NCBI GenBank assembly: GCA_041393415.1
Contig: JAWKKE010000009.1
Location: 1-64,000, forward strand
Origin: Thermoleophilia bacterium
GTDB lineage: Bacteria > Actinomycetota > Thermoleophilia > UBA2241
Direction of reading: 5' to 3'
DNA length: 64,000 nt
Shown here: one piece after another, positions 44,752 to 52,690 of the stretch
Numbering within the stretch: position 1 is the stretch's first letter
Layout of the letters: every line of letters begins with the position of its first letter
The notes under the pieces: generated by a model
The model's input: only the letters and a program-made list of their open reading frames with translations
Databases searched by the model: none
What the model was told of the DNA's origin: nothing
Made by a program: the position numbers and the translations under genes

Positions 44752-47700
44752 ATGCGTCGCTTGTACGTTCACGCAGGTCTGCGGACTATCGTGCTCACAC
44801 TACTTACAGTGGTCACCGTCGCCATGATGGCGCCGCCGGGCGCGGCGGCCGAAACGACGCCCAATGCGTCCGGCCGCTACGACACCCTTGTCTTGCGCGA
44901 CCTCGGCGGCAAGCAGGCGGCGCTCGTGCAACTCCTCGCCGACGGCACCAGCTTCACCCAGCGCGAGCTCTGGCGCAGCAAGAAGGGCGCGTTCGACGTG
45001 CGCAAGGCGACGTTTGTCGCCGCCGACGTCAACGGCGACGGCATCGCCGACGGCGTCGTGCTCTACGACCTCGGCCGCAGCCGCTCGCGCCTCCTCATCT
45101 ACGAGAACAACGGCTACACCGCCAAGCAGCGCACGGGATGGACTTCACGCGCGGGCGCCTTCGCGCGCACAAACGCCAAGCTCGCCGTCAGCGATCTCGA
45201 CCGCGACGGGCGCGACGACCTCCTCGCCCTCTACAAGACCGGTACTGGCGTCGCCCTCTACCGCTTCATCTCCAAGGGCACGAAATTCACGCAGTCGCTC
45301 GGCTACTCCACGCGCAGCGGGCTCACCTGGACGAAGGCTCAACTCGCCGCCGGCGACGTTACCGGCGACGGTCGCGGCGACGGTGTCGTGCTCTACGCCA
45401 AGAGCAGTTCGCGCGCGCAACTCTTCGTCTTCTCGGGCACAGGCACAAAGCTCACCAAGAAGACATACTGGAGCGGCACCTACGTGGCGAGCCGCGCGCG
45501 GCTCGCCGTCGGCGACGCCGACAGCGACGGCCGCGCGGACGTCGTCTGCCTGTATCGGCCCGGTGGAAGCAGCAGGCTCGATGTCTTCCGCTCTAAAGGC
45601 AAGAGCTTCGCCGCGCCGCGCACGTGGTACCAGAACGGCTCGACGCCGGTGCCGGTCACCAGCCGTTTCTGCATCGGCGACGACCGGCGCGACGGCCGCG
45701 ACGTCGCACCGCGGCCGCCACCGGCTCACGCACCTGCTTCATCACCTGGAGTTCGACCGGCACGGCCTTCGCCGCAGTCAGGCTTTCCACGGCCGCGTGG
45801 GCCGTACGCAAAGGTCAGCCTCGGTGTGGCCCCAGCGGCCGGTCTCGTCGTCGCCGACGGGACCGAGCCGCTCTCCAACACCACGATGCGCAGTCTGCGC
45901 GCGGTGGAAGCCGACGGCACATTGGAGTTCGCCAGCAAGACCGGGCAGCTCGCCCGGCTCGAGACCGGCAACGTGCTCCTCTCGGGCGCCACGCCGCAGT
46001 TCCCCGACGGCCTCTGCCGCAAAGTCACGTCCGTGAGCGAACAGGGCGGCCGAGTGGTCGTCGAGACCACCCCCGCCGCCCTCAGTGACGTCATCGACCA
46101 GGGCGAGATCGCCTTCCAGATGAACCTCACCGCCGCCGACCTCCCAGACGACGGCATCGCCGCCCCCGGCGTAAAGCTCATCCGCGACCGCGCGGCGCCC
46201 AAGTTCCCCTCCACGCCCCTCGGCAGCGCCACCGACGGGTTCGGCTTCTCGCTCACGACCACCATCCTCGGCTTCGCTGAGGCCGAGGGCGAGATATGGC
46301 TCGATCCCGACGCCTACTGCGACTGGGAGATCGGCTGGGGCGGCCTGGAGAGCGCCTACTACCGTCAGGTCCTCAACACGACGACCGACCTCACGGTCAG
46401 CATGAAGAAGGACTACACCGGCACCAAAGAGATCACCCTGTACAAACGAACGCTCACGGCGATCACCATCATGGCGGGGCCGGTGCCGGTGGTGATCACA
46501 CCCGAGCTCGAAGTGAAGGTCGGCGTCGAAGGCGAGATCGTTGCCGGAGTGACAGCGGGAATGACGCTGGGCACGTCGACATGGGCCGAGGTGAGCTACG
46601 ACGACGGTTGGGGCCTCGACTACGGCTCCACGTATGACTGCACGCCGCAACCGCCGCAGCTTTTCGGCGGGCTGGAGGTAACCGGCTTCACGAGCGGCGG
46701 CCTTGCCTTCGAGCTCTACGGCGTCGCCGGCCCGGAGGCCGCGCTCAAGCCGTATGTGAAGCTCGAGGCGGCCACCAACGCCGATCCATGGTGGCAGCTC
46801 AAAGCCGGGCTGGACGGCGAGATCGGCATGAAGGCCGAGCTCCTCGACCACGAGATCGCCAGCAAGGAGTACACGTTCAACTTCTTCGAGTATGTCCTCG
46901 ACCAAGCCGGCTCGGACTCGTCCGGCGGCGGCTCGAGCGGCTACGAGATGCCGAGCGTCCGCGGCAAGATCCTCGACGCCAGCAGCGGCCAGGTCGTGCG
47001 GTCGGCATCGGTGGAGATCTCGCAGGGAGACACGACGCTCCGCCAGACGAGCTCGGCCGCCGACGGCACGTACGTCTTCTCTGGGCTCGCCCCGGGCACG
47101 TACACCGTCACCGCCGGCAAGAACGGCTACGCCGACAACACGCGCTCGGTGACCGTGGTCAGCGGGCAGACTACCCTCAACCAAGACGTGCAGCTCACCA
47201 GGTTGCAGTTCCAGGGCGTCAAGGGATACGTCCTCACCGACGCCGGCCACTCCCCCATCTTCCAGGCGCAGGTTGAACTCTACGAGCCCGACGACCGCAG
47301 CTACTCTGGCTGGTGGCACCTCGGAACCGTCTCCACCTTGTCGGACGGCTCCTACGAGTTCACGGGCCTCTCTCCGGGCACCTACCGCCTAGTCGCCAAG
47401 CACCCCTACTACTACTCCGAGAGCCTCGAGGTGACCATCAGCGGTGGTCAGCTGGCCGAGAACAAGAACCTCTACCTCGTCCACTACAGCAACCAGGGCG
47501 TGCACGGACGGGTAATCGACAGCCTCAACGGACTTCCCGTGAGCGGCGCCAGAGTCGTCGTCTTCGAGGGCGGCGGCGAGGGCGGCTACTTCGAAAGCGA
47601 AACCACAACCAGCGGCGACGGCTCGTTCTTCGTCGACGCGCTCGACAACGAGGGTCTCGCGGTCGGCACACACGGACTCATCATCAGCAAGCAGGGCTAC

Positions 47701-48459
47701 GTGGAGTACCGGCGCGACTTCCAGATCTCACGCGGCGCCATCACACAGCTCGGCGACATCAGACTCCAGCAGGTGGGCGGTCACAGCATGAGATCCGAGA
47801 GAGGCAGCAGCATCATCTGGACCGATGGCGCCCCGACGGCGACAGGTCGAGGCACCTACGAGTTCTGGTACCGGCCGCTGGCGCTCTTCGGAACGGAGTG
47901 GGGCAACCAGATCGCCCAAGTCGCCTGGAGCTACCCCGACTGGCAAGGCACAGGCGCGGCGCAGTACGCCGCCATGGTGATCAGCGCCCAGGAGGTGCCC
48001 GTCGGCGGCTCGTACGCACCGGTGATCTTCTTCCATGTCGTCGAGAACAAGCAGGGCGCGGACCCCAGTGAACCAGGGACGTATCACACGCTCCAGGGCA
48101 CCACGCCGCTGACGCTCGGAACCTGGTATCACATCGCCGCCCAGTACGGGCCCAACGGCATGAAGCTCTTCGTCAACGGCCATCTCGAGGCCTCCAACTC
48201 ATACGCCGGCGCGCCGGAACCGTTTGCCGGCGCCAGCGGCAGCGCCTGGTTCAGCCTCGGCGAGCACTACCTGGATGGCTCAGGACGCCCCCACACCGCC
48301 GGCGGCGACTACCGCGGCCTGCGCGTGTCGGAGTGGGACGAGTACGACGGCAACTTCACGCCGTACGACCTGCCCAGCGCCAACTCGGATACGCTGGTCT
48401 ACGACGAGCTCGACGGATCGACGAACGGCGTCAACGAGGGCTTCGTGCCGACGCCCTGA
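44752..48459 (+). CDS. Giant secreted protein: FG-GAP/VCBS repeats, three Ig-like domains, C-terminal LamG-like domain
   Basis: 1235 residues with a signal peptide (HAGLRTIVLTLLTVVTVAMM...GAAA). Residues ~40-330 contain five FG-GAP/VCBS blades with calcium-loop motifs such as DVNGDGIADGVV, DLDRDGRDDLLAL and DADSDGRADVVCL. A middle region of ~400 residues is unidentified and beta-rich. Three carboxypeptidase-regulatory/CnaB-like domains follow (SVRGKILDASSGQVVRSASV; VKGYVLTDAGHSPIF; VHGRVIDSLNGLPVSG), then a ~200-residue LamG/concanavalin-like domain (TYEFWYRPLALFGTEWGNQ). Probably a surface adhesin. In one blade (about 45,700-45,815) the in-frame sequence becomes proline-rich, while the other frame continues the motif (TCFITWSSTGTAFAAV), so a pair of compensating frameshifts is likely. 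Start ATG 44752 follows a G-rich site. Confidence 0.85.
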   Translation: MRRLYVHAGLRTIVLTLLTVVTVAMMAPPGAAAETTPNASGRYDTLVLRDLGGKQAALVQLLADGTSFTQRELWRSKKGAFDVRKATFVAADVNGDGIADGVVLYDLGRSRSRLLIYENNGYTAKQRTGWTSRAGAFARTNAKLAVSDLDRDGRDDLLALYKTGTGVALYRFISKGTKFTQSLGYSTRSGLTWTKAQLAAGDVTGDGRGDGVVLYAKSSSRAQLFVFSGTGTKLTKKTYWSGTYVASRARLAVGDADSDGRADVVCLYRPGGSSRLDVFRSKGKSFAAPRTWYQNGSTPVPVTSRFCIGDDRRDGRDVAPRPPPAHAPASSPGVRPARPSPQSGFPRPRGPYAKVSLGVAPAAGLVVADGTEPLSNTTMRSLRAVEADGTLEFASKTGQLARLETGNVLLSGATPQFPDGLCRKVTSVSEQGGRVVVETTPAALSDVIDQGEIAFQMNLTAADLPDDGIAAPGVKLIRDRAAPKFPSTPLGSATDGFGFSLTTTILGFAEAEGEIWLDPDAYCDWEIGWGGLESAYYRQVLNTTTDLTVSMKKDYTGTKEITLYKRTLTAITIMAGPVPVVITPELEVKVGVEGEIVAGVTAGMTLGTSTWAEVSYDDGWGLDYGSTYDCTPQPPQLFGGLEVTGFTSGGLAFELYGVAGPEAALKPYVKLEAATNADPWWQLKAGLDGEIGMKAELLDHEIASKEYTFNFFEYVLDQAGSDSSGGGSSGYEMPSVRGKILDASSGQVVRSASVEISQGDTTLRQTSSAADGTYVFSGLAPGTYTVTAGKNGYADNTRSVTVVSGQTTLNQDVQLTRLQFQGVKGYVLTDAGHSPIFQAQVELYEPDDRSYSGWWHLGTVSTLSDGSYEFTGLSPGTYRLVAKHPYYYSESLEVTISGGQLAENKNLYLVHYSNQGVHGRVIDSLNGLPVSGARVVVFEGGGEGGYFESETTTSGDGSFFVDALDNEGLAVGTHGLIISKQGYVEYRRDFQISRGAITQLGDIRLQQVGGHSMRSERGSSIIWTDGAPTATGRGTYEFWYRPLALFGTEWGNQIAQVAWSYPDWQGTGAAQYAAMVISAQEVPVGGSYAPVIFFHVVENKQGADPSEPGTYHTLQGTTPLTLGTWYHIAAQYGPNGMKLFVNGHLEASNSYAGAPEPFAGASGSAWFSLGEHYLDGSGRPHTAGGDYRGLRVSEWDEYDGNFTPYDLPSANSDTLVYDELDGSTNGVNEGFVPTP

Positions 48460-48474
48460 CGATAGCGAACTGGC

Positions 48475-49005
48475 ATGATGAACACTGATCAGATCGTCAT
48501 CACTCCGGTCGGTGTCGTGCGTAGCGACCAGAAGGAGCTCGTCTGGAGGCCGGAGTCGGGCGCGCTGTCATGGAACGACCGTGTGCGCCGAGAGAGAGCG
48601 AGCGCAGAGGCGGTCTCACGAATCGACATCGATCCGGCGCTGGACGGCATCCTCGACGGCATCGACGAGTACTCACACCTGGTCGTCCTGTGGTGGCCGG
48701 ACAGGAATCAAGCAGCGTCCGGCCCGCGAGTGCGCGTGCGGCCGATGGGGCGTCAGGATCTGCCGCTCGTCGGCGTCTTCGCCACACGCAGTCCGATGCG
48801 ACCCAACTCCATCCTCGCGACCGTCGTCACGCTCGTGCGGCGTCAAGGCCAGACGCTCGAGGTGAGGGGCCTCGACGCAGTCGACGGCACCCCCATTCTC
48901 GACATCAAGCCGCTGACGCCACACGACTGTCCTCCGGAAGAACGTCGTATACCGGAGTGGCTACAGCGCCTAGACCGCGAACGGGCAGCAGTAGACGACG
49001 AGTAG
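48475..49005 (+). CDS. trmO: TrmO/TsaA-type tRNA methyltransferase (VirR-like fold)
   Basis: 176 residues. TrmO uses S-adenosylmethionine to methylate N6-threonylcarbamoyladenosine-37 in tRNA (E. coli). Family landmarks: IVITPVGVVRSDQKELVW near the start, DGIDEYSHLVVLWWPDR near 59-75 (the 'GIxxFSHxxVLxWxH' block) and VGVFATRSPMRPNSILATVV near 100-119 with the conserved TRSPxRPNxI motif, then LDAVDGTPILDIKPLTPHD. It begins 16 bp after the giant secreted protein, with no good ribosome-binding site, so the exact start (48475 or 48478) is uncertain. A second, broken copy of this family lies at 52,021-52,500. Confidence 0.85.
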   Translation: MMNTDQIVITPVGVVRSDQKELVWRPESGALSWNDRVRRERASAEAVSRIDIDPALDGILDGIDEYSHLVVLWWPDRNQAASGPRVRVRPMGRQDLPLVGVFATRSPMRPNSILATVVTLVRRQGQTLEVRGLDAVDGTPILDIKPLTPHDCPPEERRIPEWLQRLDRERAAVDDE

Positions 49006-49020
49006 AAGATGAGCGAATGC

Positions 49021-49059
49021 GCCGCGGGTGGTGAGGCACGATGCCCCACCGCCCGCGGC
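49021..49059. terminator. Bidirectional terminator between trmO and prxU
   Basis: GCCGCGGGTGGTGAGGCA (49021-49038) and TGCCCCACCGCCCGCGGC (49042-49059) form an 18-bp stem with one wobble and one mismatch around CGA. It separates the convergent trmO and prxU genes. Confidence 0.8.
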
Positions 49060-49091
49060 GTTCCTCACACTGCGAAGCCGGGAGACGTGAC

Positions 49092-49700
49092 TTACTCGTC
49101 GGCCGGGCTCCACACCTCCCACACGCGACCCACGAGGTCCGGGCCGGGATGAAGCACCTTCTTACCCGGCTCCCAGCCAGACGGGGTCACCTCGGCGCCC
49201 TTGGTGGCGCGCACATGCTGGAATGCCTTGAGCTGACGGATCGTCTCCGCCACCTTGCGGCCCACAGGCGGTGTAAGAACCTCCATGGCCTGGACCACGC
49301 CGTCGGGATCGATGATGAATCGGCCGCGTACATCGACTCCCGCTTGCTCGTCGTACACGCCGAACGCCGTCCCCAGATGCCCCGCCGAGTCGGCGAGCAT
49401 CGGGAACGGCACGCCGCCGTCGACCATCTTGGTGAGCTCGTTCTCGTTCCACATCTTGTGGACGAACTGGGAGTCAACGCTGACTGAGAGCACTTCTGCG
49501 TCCAGAGCCTGAAACTCGCTGTACTTCTCGGCGACCGCCGAGATCTCCGTAGGTCAGACGAAGGTGAAGTCGCCCGGGTAGAAGCACAGGACGACCCAAC
49601 GCCCGAGCAGATCGGAGAGCTTGACCTGAGTGAAGGCGCCTTTGTGGTACGCAGGGGCGGCGAAGTCCGGCGCCGGACGACCCACCATGATGCTACTCAC
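49092..49700 (-). CDS. prxU: Selenocysteine peroxiredoxin (PrxU-like), UGA decoded as Sec
   Basis: 202 residues if the in-frame TGA at 49554-49556 (residue 49) is read as selenocysteine. The sequence around it is FYPGDFTFV-U-PTEISAV; in ordinary AhpC/Prx proteins this is FYPxDFTFVCPTE, so Sec replaces the peroxidatic cysteine exactly. A SECIS-type hairpin lies directly downstream. The chain then continues (SVSVDSQFVHKMWNENE, PFPMLADSAGHLGTAFGVY, the Prx Asp/Arg region RGRFIIDPDG). No other cysteine exists after residue 49, so it acts as a 1-Sec enzyme, reducing peroxides with small thiols or another protein. The GTG start 49700 follows AAGGAGGAGGCAAGC; an earlier ATG at 49805 with AAGGAGGTG would add 35 residues. 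It follows mrp on the same strand. Confidence 0.92.
49526..49543 (-). promoter_or_regulatory. Bacterial SECIS element inside prxU
   Basis: Starting 10 bases after the TGA, TCTCGGC-GGTC-GCCGAGA folds into a 7-bp stem with a GGUC apical loop. The loop's first G is 18 bases after the TGA. This matches the E. coli fdhF SECIS, whose upper stem has a GGUC loop at the same distance and binds SelB. Present on the minus strand. It implies that selA, selB, selC and selD exist elsewhere in the genome. Confidence 0.9.
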
Positions 49701-49808
49701 GCTTGCCTCCTCCTTCACGCGCATCGTCGACTCGCCCTTCGCCGTCGGCTGCGCACCGACGACTGACCCAGTTGGACGAGCACAACCGATTGCCGGCTCC
49801 TCCATGTC

Positions 49809-50729
49809 TCACGCACCTCCTTGGCTTGGCTCGCTTTCATCGGACTCGGAATCAGCATAACAGTCCTCATCGGCAGTTCCGCCGACCACAGCGACGACAA
49901 CGTCGCTGAACGCCTGCGCCGCCGGCAAGTCCGTGCCCGAGAGCACGAACGGGTTGCCGCTGTCGCCTCCCTCTCCGATGCGCGGATCGAGCGGGATGCG
50001 GGCCACAAGCGGGACGTTCATCTCGCGCGCCAGCCTCTCCCCTCCCGGCCCCGGGAAGGCAGTGACCGACGAGCCGCAGTGCGGACAGACGAGGTAGCTC
50101 ATGTTCTCGACGATTCCGAGCACGGGCACCGAGAGCTGCCGGCAGAAGTTGATCGAGCGGCGCACGTCGGCGAGAGCGACGTCCTGCGGCGTCGTGATGA
50201 CCAGGGCGCCGTACACGTCGGGCACAAGCTGGAGCACCGAGAGCGGCTCGTCGCCGGTGCCCGGCGGAAGATCGATGATGAGGTAGTCGAGCTCGCCCCA
50301 CTCGGTCTCGCCGAGCAGTCGCATGATCGACGAGTACTTGAGCGGGCCGCGCCAGATCACCGCGTCGTCGTCGCTACGCAGAAAGTACTTGATCGACATG
50401 ACGGCGATTCCCTGACCGGCCGACACCGGCAGCATGCCCTCAGCGCCCGGCACAATATGCGCCGACTCGCACCCGAGAAGCTGTGGCACACTGGGCCCGT
50501 GCAGATCCGCGTCGAGGATGCCGACGCGCAGACCCCGTCGCGCCAGAGCGACGGCGAGGTTGACGGCCACCGTGCTCTTGCCCACGCCGCCTTTGCCGGA
50601 GAGGACGGCGATCGTACGTCCAATGTGCTCAAACCGGCGCTGTATCAGTTCCTCGCCCGAGGGTTGTTCCGCCGCGGGCTGAGCTTGAGCTGCGCGGCGA
50701 TCGTCGTCGCCGGAATGTCGCTCGTTCAA
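49809..50729 (-). CDS. mrp: Mrp/NBP35 family Fe-S carrier P-loop ATPase
   Basis: 306 residues. Walker A variant AVLSGKGGVGKST near 41-53, DADLHGPSVPQLLG and the switch region DLPPGTGDEPLSVLQL, which identify the Mrp/ApbC/NBP35 type. These dimers hold a labile 4Fe-4S cluster and pass it to apo-proteins; CxxC (VCPHCGS) is present. C-terminus is a short acidic Ser-rich tail. The start is a TTG at 50729. It is divergent from the MBL gene with 44 bp between starts; that stretch contains a TATACT -10 and the GGGCATATGCCC site. Co-oriented with prxU, which follows after 108 bp. Confidence 0.93.
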   Translation of the reverse strand: MNERHSGDDDRRAAQAQPAAEQPSGEELIQRRFEHIGRTIAVLSGKGGVGKSTVAVNLAVALARRGLRVGILDADLHGPSVPQLLGCESAHIVPGAEGMLPVSAGQGIAVMSIKYFLRSDDDAVIWRGPLKYSSIMRLLGETEWGELDYLIIDLPPGTGDEPLSVLQLVPDVYGALVITTPQDVALADVRRSINFCRQLSVPVLGIVENMSYLVCPHCGSSVTAFPGPGGERLAREMNVPLVARIPLDPRIGEGGDSGNPFVLSGTDLPAAQAFSDVVVAVVGGTADEDCYADSESDESEPSQGGA

Positions 50730-50767
50730 TGGATCCTGCCTTCCCGATGAGTTCCTGCTACAGTATA

Positions 50768-50779
50768 GGGCATATGCCC
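50768..50779. promoter_or_regulatory. Palindromic CATATG operator at the mrp/MBL divergent promoter
   Basis: GGGCATATGCCC, a perfect palindrome, contains the ATG start of the MBL gene and abuts the TATACT -10 box of mrp (50762-50767 on the minus strand). A bound protein would block both. It is one of four sites sharing GCATATGC in this island. Confidence 0.65.
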
Positions 50780-51511
50780 ACTAGTGCCGCAGACGTCACG
50801 ATCTTGTTCGACAACGAGGCGAGCACCCCCGGCCTTACGGCCCTGTGGGGGTTCGCGGCGCTGATCGAGATCGGTGCGTTACGGATTCTGTTCGACACCG
50901 GCAGCAACGGCCGCGTGCTCTTGCGGAACATGGCCGCCCTGGGACTCCGGAGCGACGCGCTCGACATGCTCTTCCTCTCCCACGCCCACTGGGATCACAG
51001 CGGCGGCATCGACTCGGTGCTTGAGCTCAACGAACGCATCACCGTCGTACTGCACGACGGGTTCTCCTTGCACTTCATCGAGGATCTGCGCCGACTCTGC
51101 GGCGAGGTGATCGTCGTCGGCGCCGACCCGCAGGAACTGGCGCCCGGCGTCTTCAGCACTGGCAGACTCGACGGTCCGCCGGCCGAGCACGGCATGGTGC
51201 TCGACGTCGGCGGCATCAGCGCGACCGTCGCTGGCTGTGCCCACCCGGGCGTCGAACGCATCGTGGCGAGCGGCGGCGCGCTCCTGGGGAGGCCGGTCGA
51301 CTGGGCGATCGGCGGCTTTCATCTCCTCGCGACGGAACCGCCGGAAGTCGACCGGCGCATTCACAGATTGCGCGCCCTAGGTGTGACGAACGTGGTGCCG
51401 ACGCATTGCACCGGTGAGGCGGCCCAGCACGCCTTTCGGGCCGCCTACGGCGAGCACTGCCACACCGGCGGCGTCGGTCGCCGCTTCGCGCTCGCCGCTC
51501 CACAACTCTGA
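50774..51511 (+). CDS. Metallo-beta-lactamase-fold protein
   Basis: 245 residues. MBL motifs: SHAHWDHSGG (HxHxDH), GCAHPG, AIGGFHL and PTHCTG near the end, giving a full binuclear metal site. The family includes 7,8-dihydropterin-6-methyl-4-aminobenzene-phosphate synthase-like proteins, and such MBL genes often sit beside MinD/NifX/DUF134 genes. The start ATG 50774 lies inside the palindrome GGGCATATGCCC and no ribosome-binding site precedes it, so it may be translated from a leaderless mRNA. Divergent from mrp. Confidence 0.88.
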   Translation: MPTSAADVTILFDNEASTPGLTALWGFAALIEIGALRILFDTGSNGRVLLRNMAALGLRSDALDMLFLSHAHWDHSGGIDSVLELNERITVVLHDGFSLHFIEDLRRLCGEVIVVGADPQELAPGVFSTGRLDGPPAEHGMVLDVGGISATVAGCAHPGVERIVASGGALLGRPVDWAIGGFHLLATEPPEVDRRIHRLRALGVTNVVPTHCTGEAAQHAFRAAYGEHCHTGGVGRRFALAAPQL

Positions 51512-51545
51512 CCGCAGCCACGTCCTCGTACTCCCCTGTTCGCCC

Positions 51546-51586
51546 TTGACACTCCTCCTCAGGCTCGTATACTGAGCATATGCTCA
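51546..51586 (+). promoter_or_regulatory. Promoter with palindromic operator upstream of the DUF5320-like gene
   Basis: TTGACA (51546-51551), 16 bp, TATACT (51568-51573), then TGAGCATATGCTCA (51573-51586), a perfect 14-bp palindrome covering the start-site region. A repressor bound here would block initiation. Strongest example of the island's shared motif. Confidence 0.75.
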
Positions 51587-51611
51587 TAATACAGACTGCA
51601 AAGGAGGATTC

Positions 51612-51971
51612 ATGCCTCATGGAGACAGCACTGGGCCCAGAGCCGCAGGACGCATGACAGGCCGCGGAGCAGGCTACTGTGGCGGCGGCAACGCGCCCGG
51701 CTACGAGAGTTCCCCCGGCGGCGGCCGGCGCGGCGGCGTTTCTCCCGAAGGAGTTTCGACGTGGCCGCGGCCACCGCAGTCGCTTCCTGGCCACCGGGCT
51801 GACCGGTTGGGAACGCGAGTCCGCGGCCCTGGTCCGCGTTCGATCGCTCCGCCGGCCACGCCGGACAGCTCTCACGAGCGCGATTGTCACCCTGCGAGCA
51901 CACAAAACGAGCGTATCGAGCGGGCGCTCGGCGACATCCGTCAGCGCCTGGCGGACCTTGAGGCCAAGTGA
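51612..51971 (+). pseudogene. Frameshifted DUF5320-like gene
   Basis: ATG 51612 has AAGGAGG four bases upstream. It begins MPHGDSTGPRAAGRMTGRGAGYCGGG, which matches DUF5320 proteins (MPRGDGTGPxGxGPMTGRGxGYC). The glycine/arginine-rich middle of the family (RGRGHRSRFLATGLTGWERE) then appears only in another frame around 51,735-51,850, and the original frame resumes at the C-terminal coiled coil (RIERALGDIRQRLADLEAK). Two frame changes are needed, so it is broken or mis-assembled. Confidence 0.7.
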
Positions 51972-52020
51972 CGTACACCACAGCACCGTGGCTGACGGCG
52001 GCGGGAAGCCCAGCACAGCG

Positions 52021-52500
52021 ACGCAGGACCTTCAGGTTCATCGGCGTCGCACCTGACCGGGATGCGCAGCACCCCGGTGCAGCCCTTCTTTCGCCGCGGG
52101 CAACGCCGGACGTATCGAGATTCTGATGCGTTCGCCGATGGTCTCGACCGACGTCGACGGCTTCTCGCACATCCACGTCCTGTACTGGCTGCACAAGCGC
52201 CAAGCCCAGCAGCGCTGCACGCGTCGTCCCCTTCCTCGACACCGAGCCACACGGAATTCCGCGACGGTCGCCAAACCGGCCCAACGCCATCGGACTGAGC
52301 GTCCTACGCCCGTTGCGCGGCACGGGACCACGCTCGTCGTCGAAGACGTCGACATCCTGACGGCACGCCAGTGCTCGACATCAAGCCCTACTTCGCACGC
52401 CTGACGCCCGCCACGACGCGCGCAGCGGATGGGTCGACAATTGTCGACGAAGACGCACACCGTGGTCAGAGCGCCTGGCAGGACACACGCCTGACGATCC
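52021..52500 (+). pseudogene. Decayed TsaA/TrmO-like methyltransferase gene
   Basis: Remnants in several frames match the same family as the intact gene at 48475: IGVA..DRDAQHPG at the start, VDGFSHIHVLYWLHK near 52,150-52,195 (the 'GFSHxxVLYxLH' block), FLDTEPHGIPRRSPNRPNAIGLSV near 52,230-52,300 (the RSPxRPNxIGxS signature) and GTPVLDIKPYFA near 52,365-52,400. At least three frame changes separate them. No intact start is visible. Confidence 0.7.
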
Positions 52501-52633
52501 AGACGTCACAGCGGTTCAGGCGCCCTGGCTGGCGCGCGTGGCGCGGCTCAGAGCGACACGCCGCACGCGACGGGGCTCCCGCCACGTTTCTCCCACTCCG
52601 GGCCGCCGCTTGTACCGCGCCCACATTGGCGGC

Positions 52634-52645
52634 GAGCATATGCCC
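52634..52645 (+). promoter_or_regulatory. CATATG operator upstream of the broken MinD ATPase gene
   Basis: GAGCATATGCCC at 52,634-52,645, about 46 bp before the GTG start of the MinD pseudogene. Third copy of the island's shared motif. Confidence 0.6.
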
Positions 52646-52690
52646 CTTATATCGACCCCTACAGGCTTCACGCAGAGAGGAGGTAGCGCA

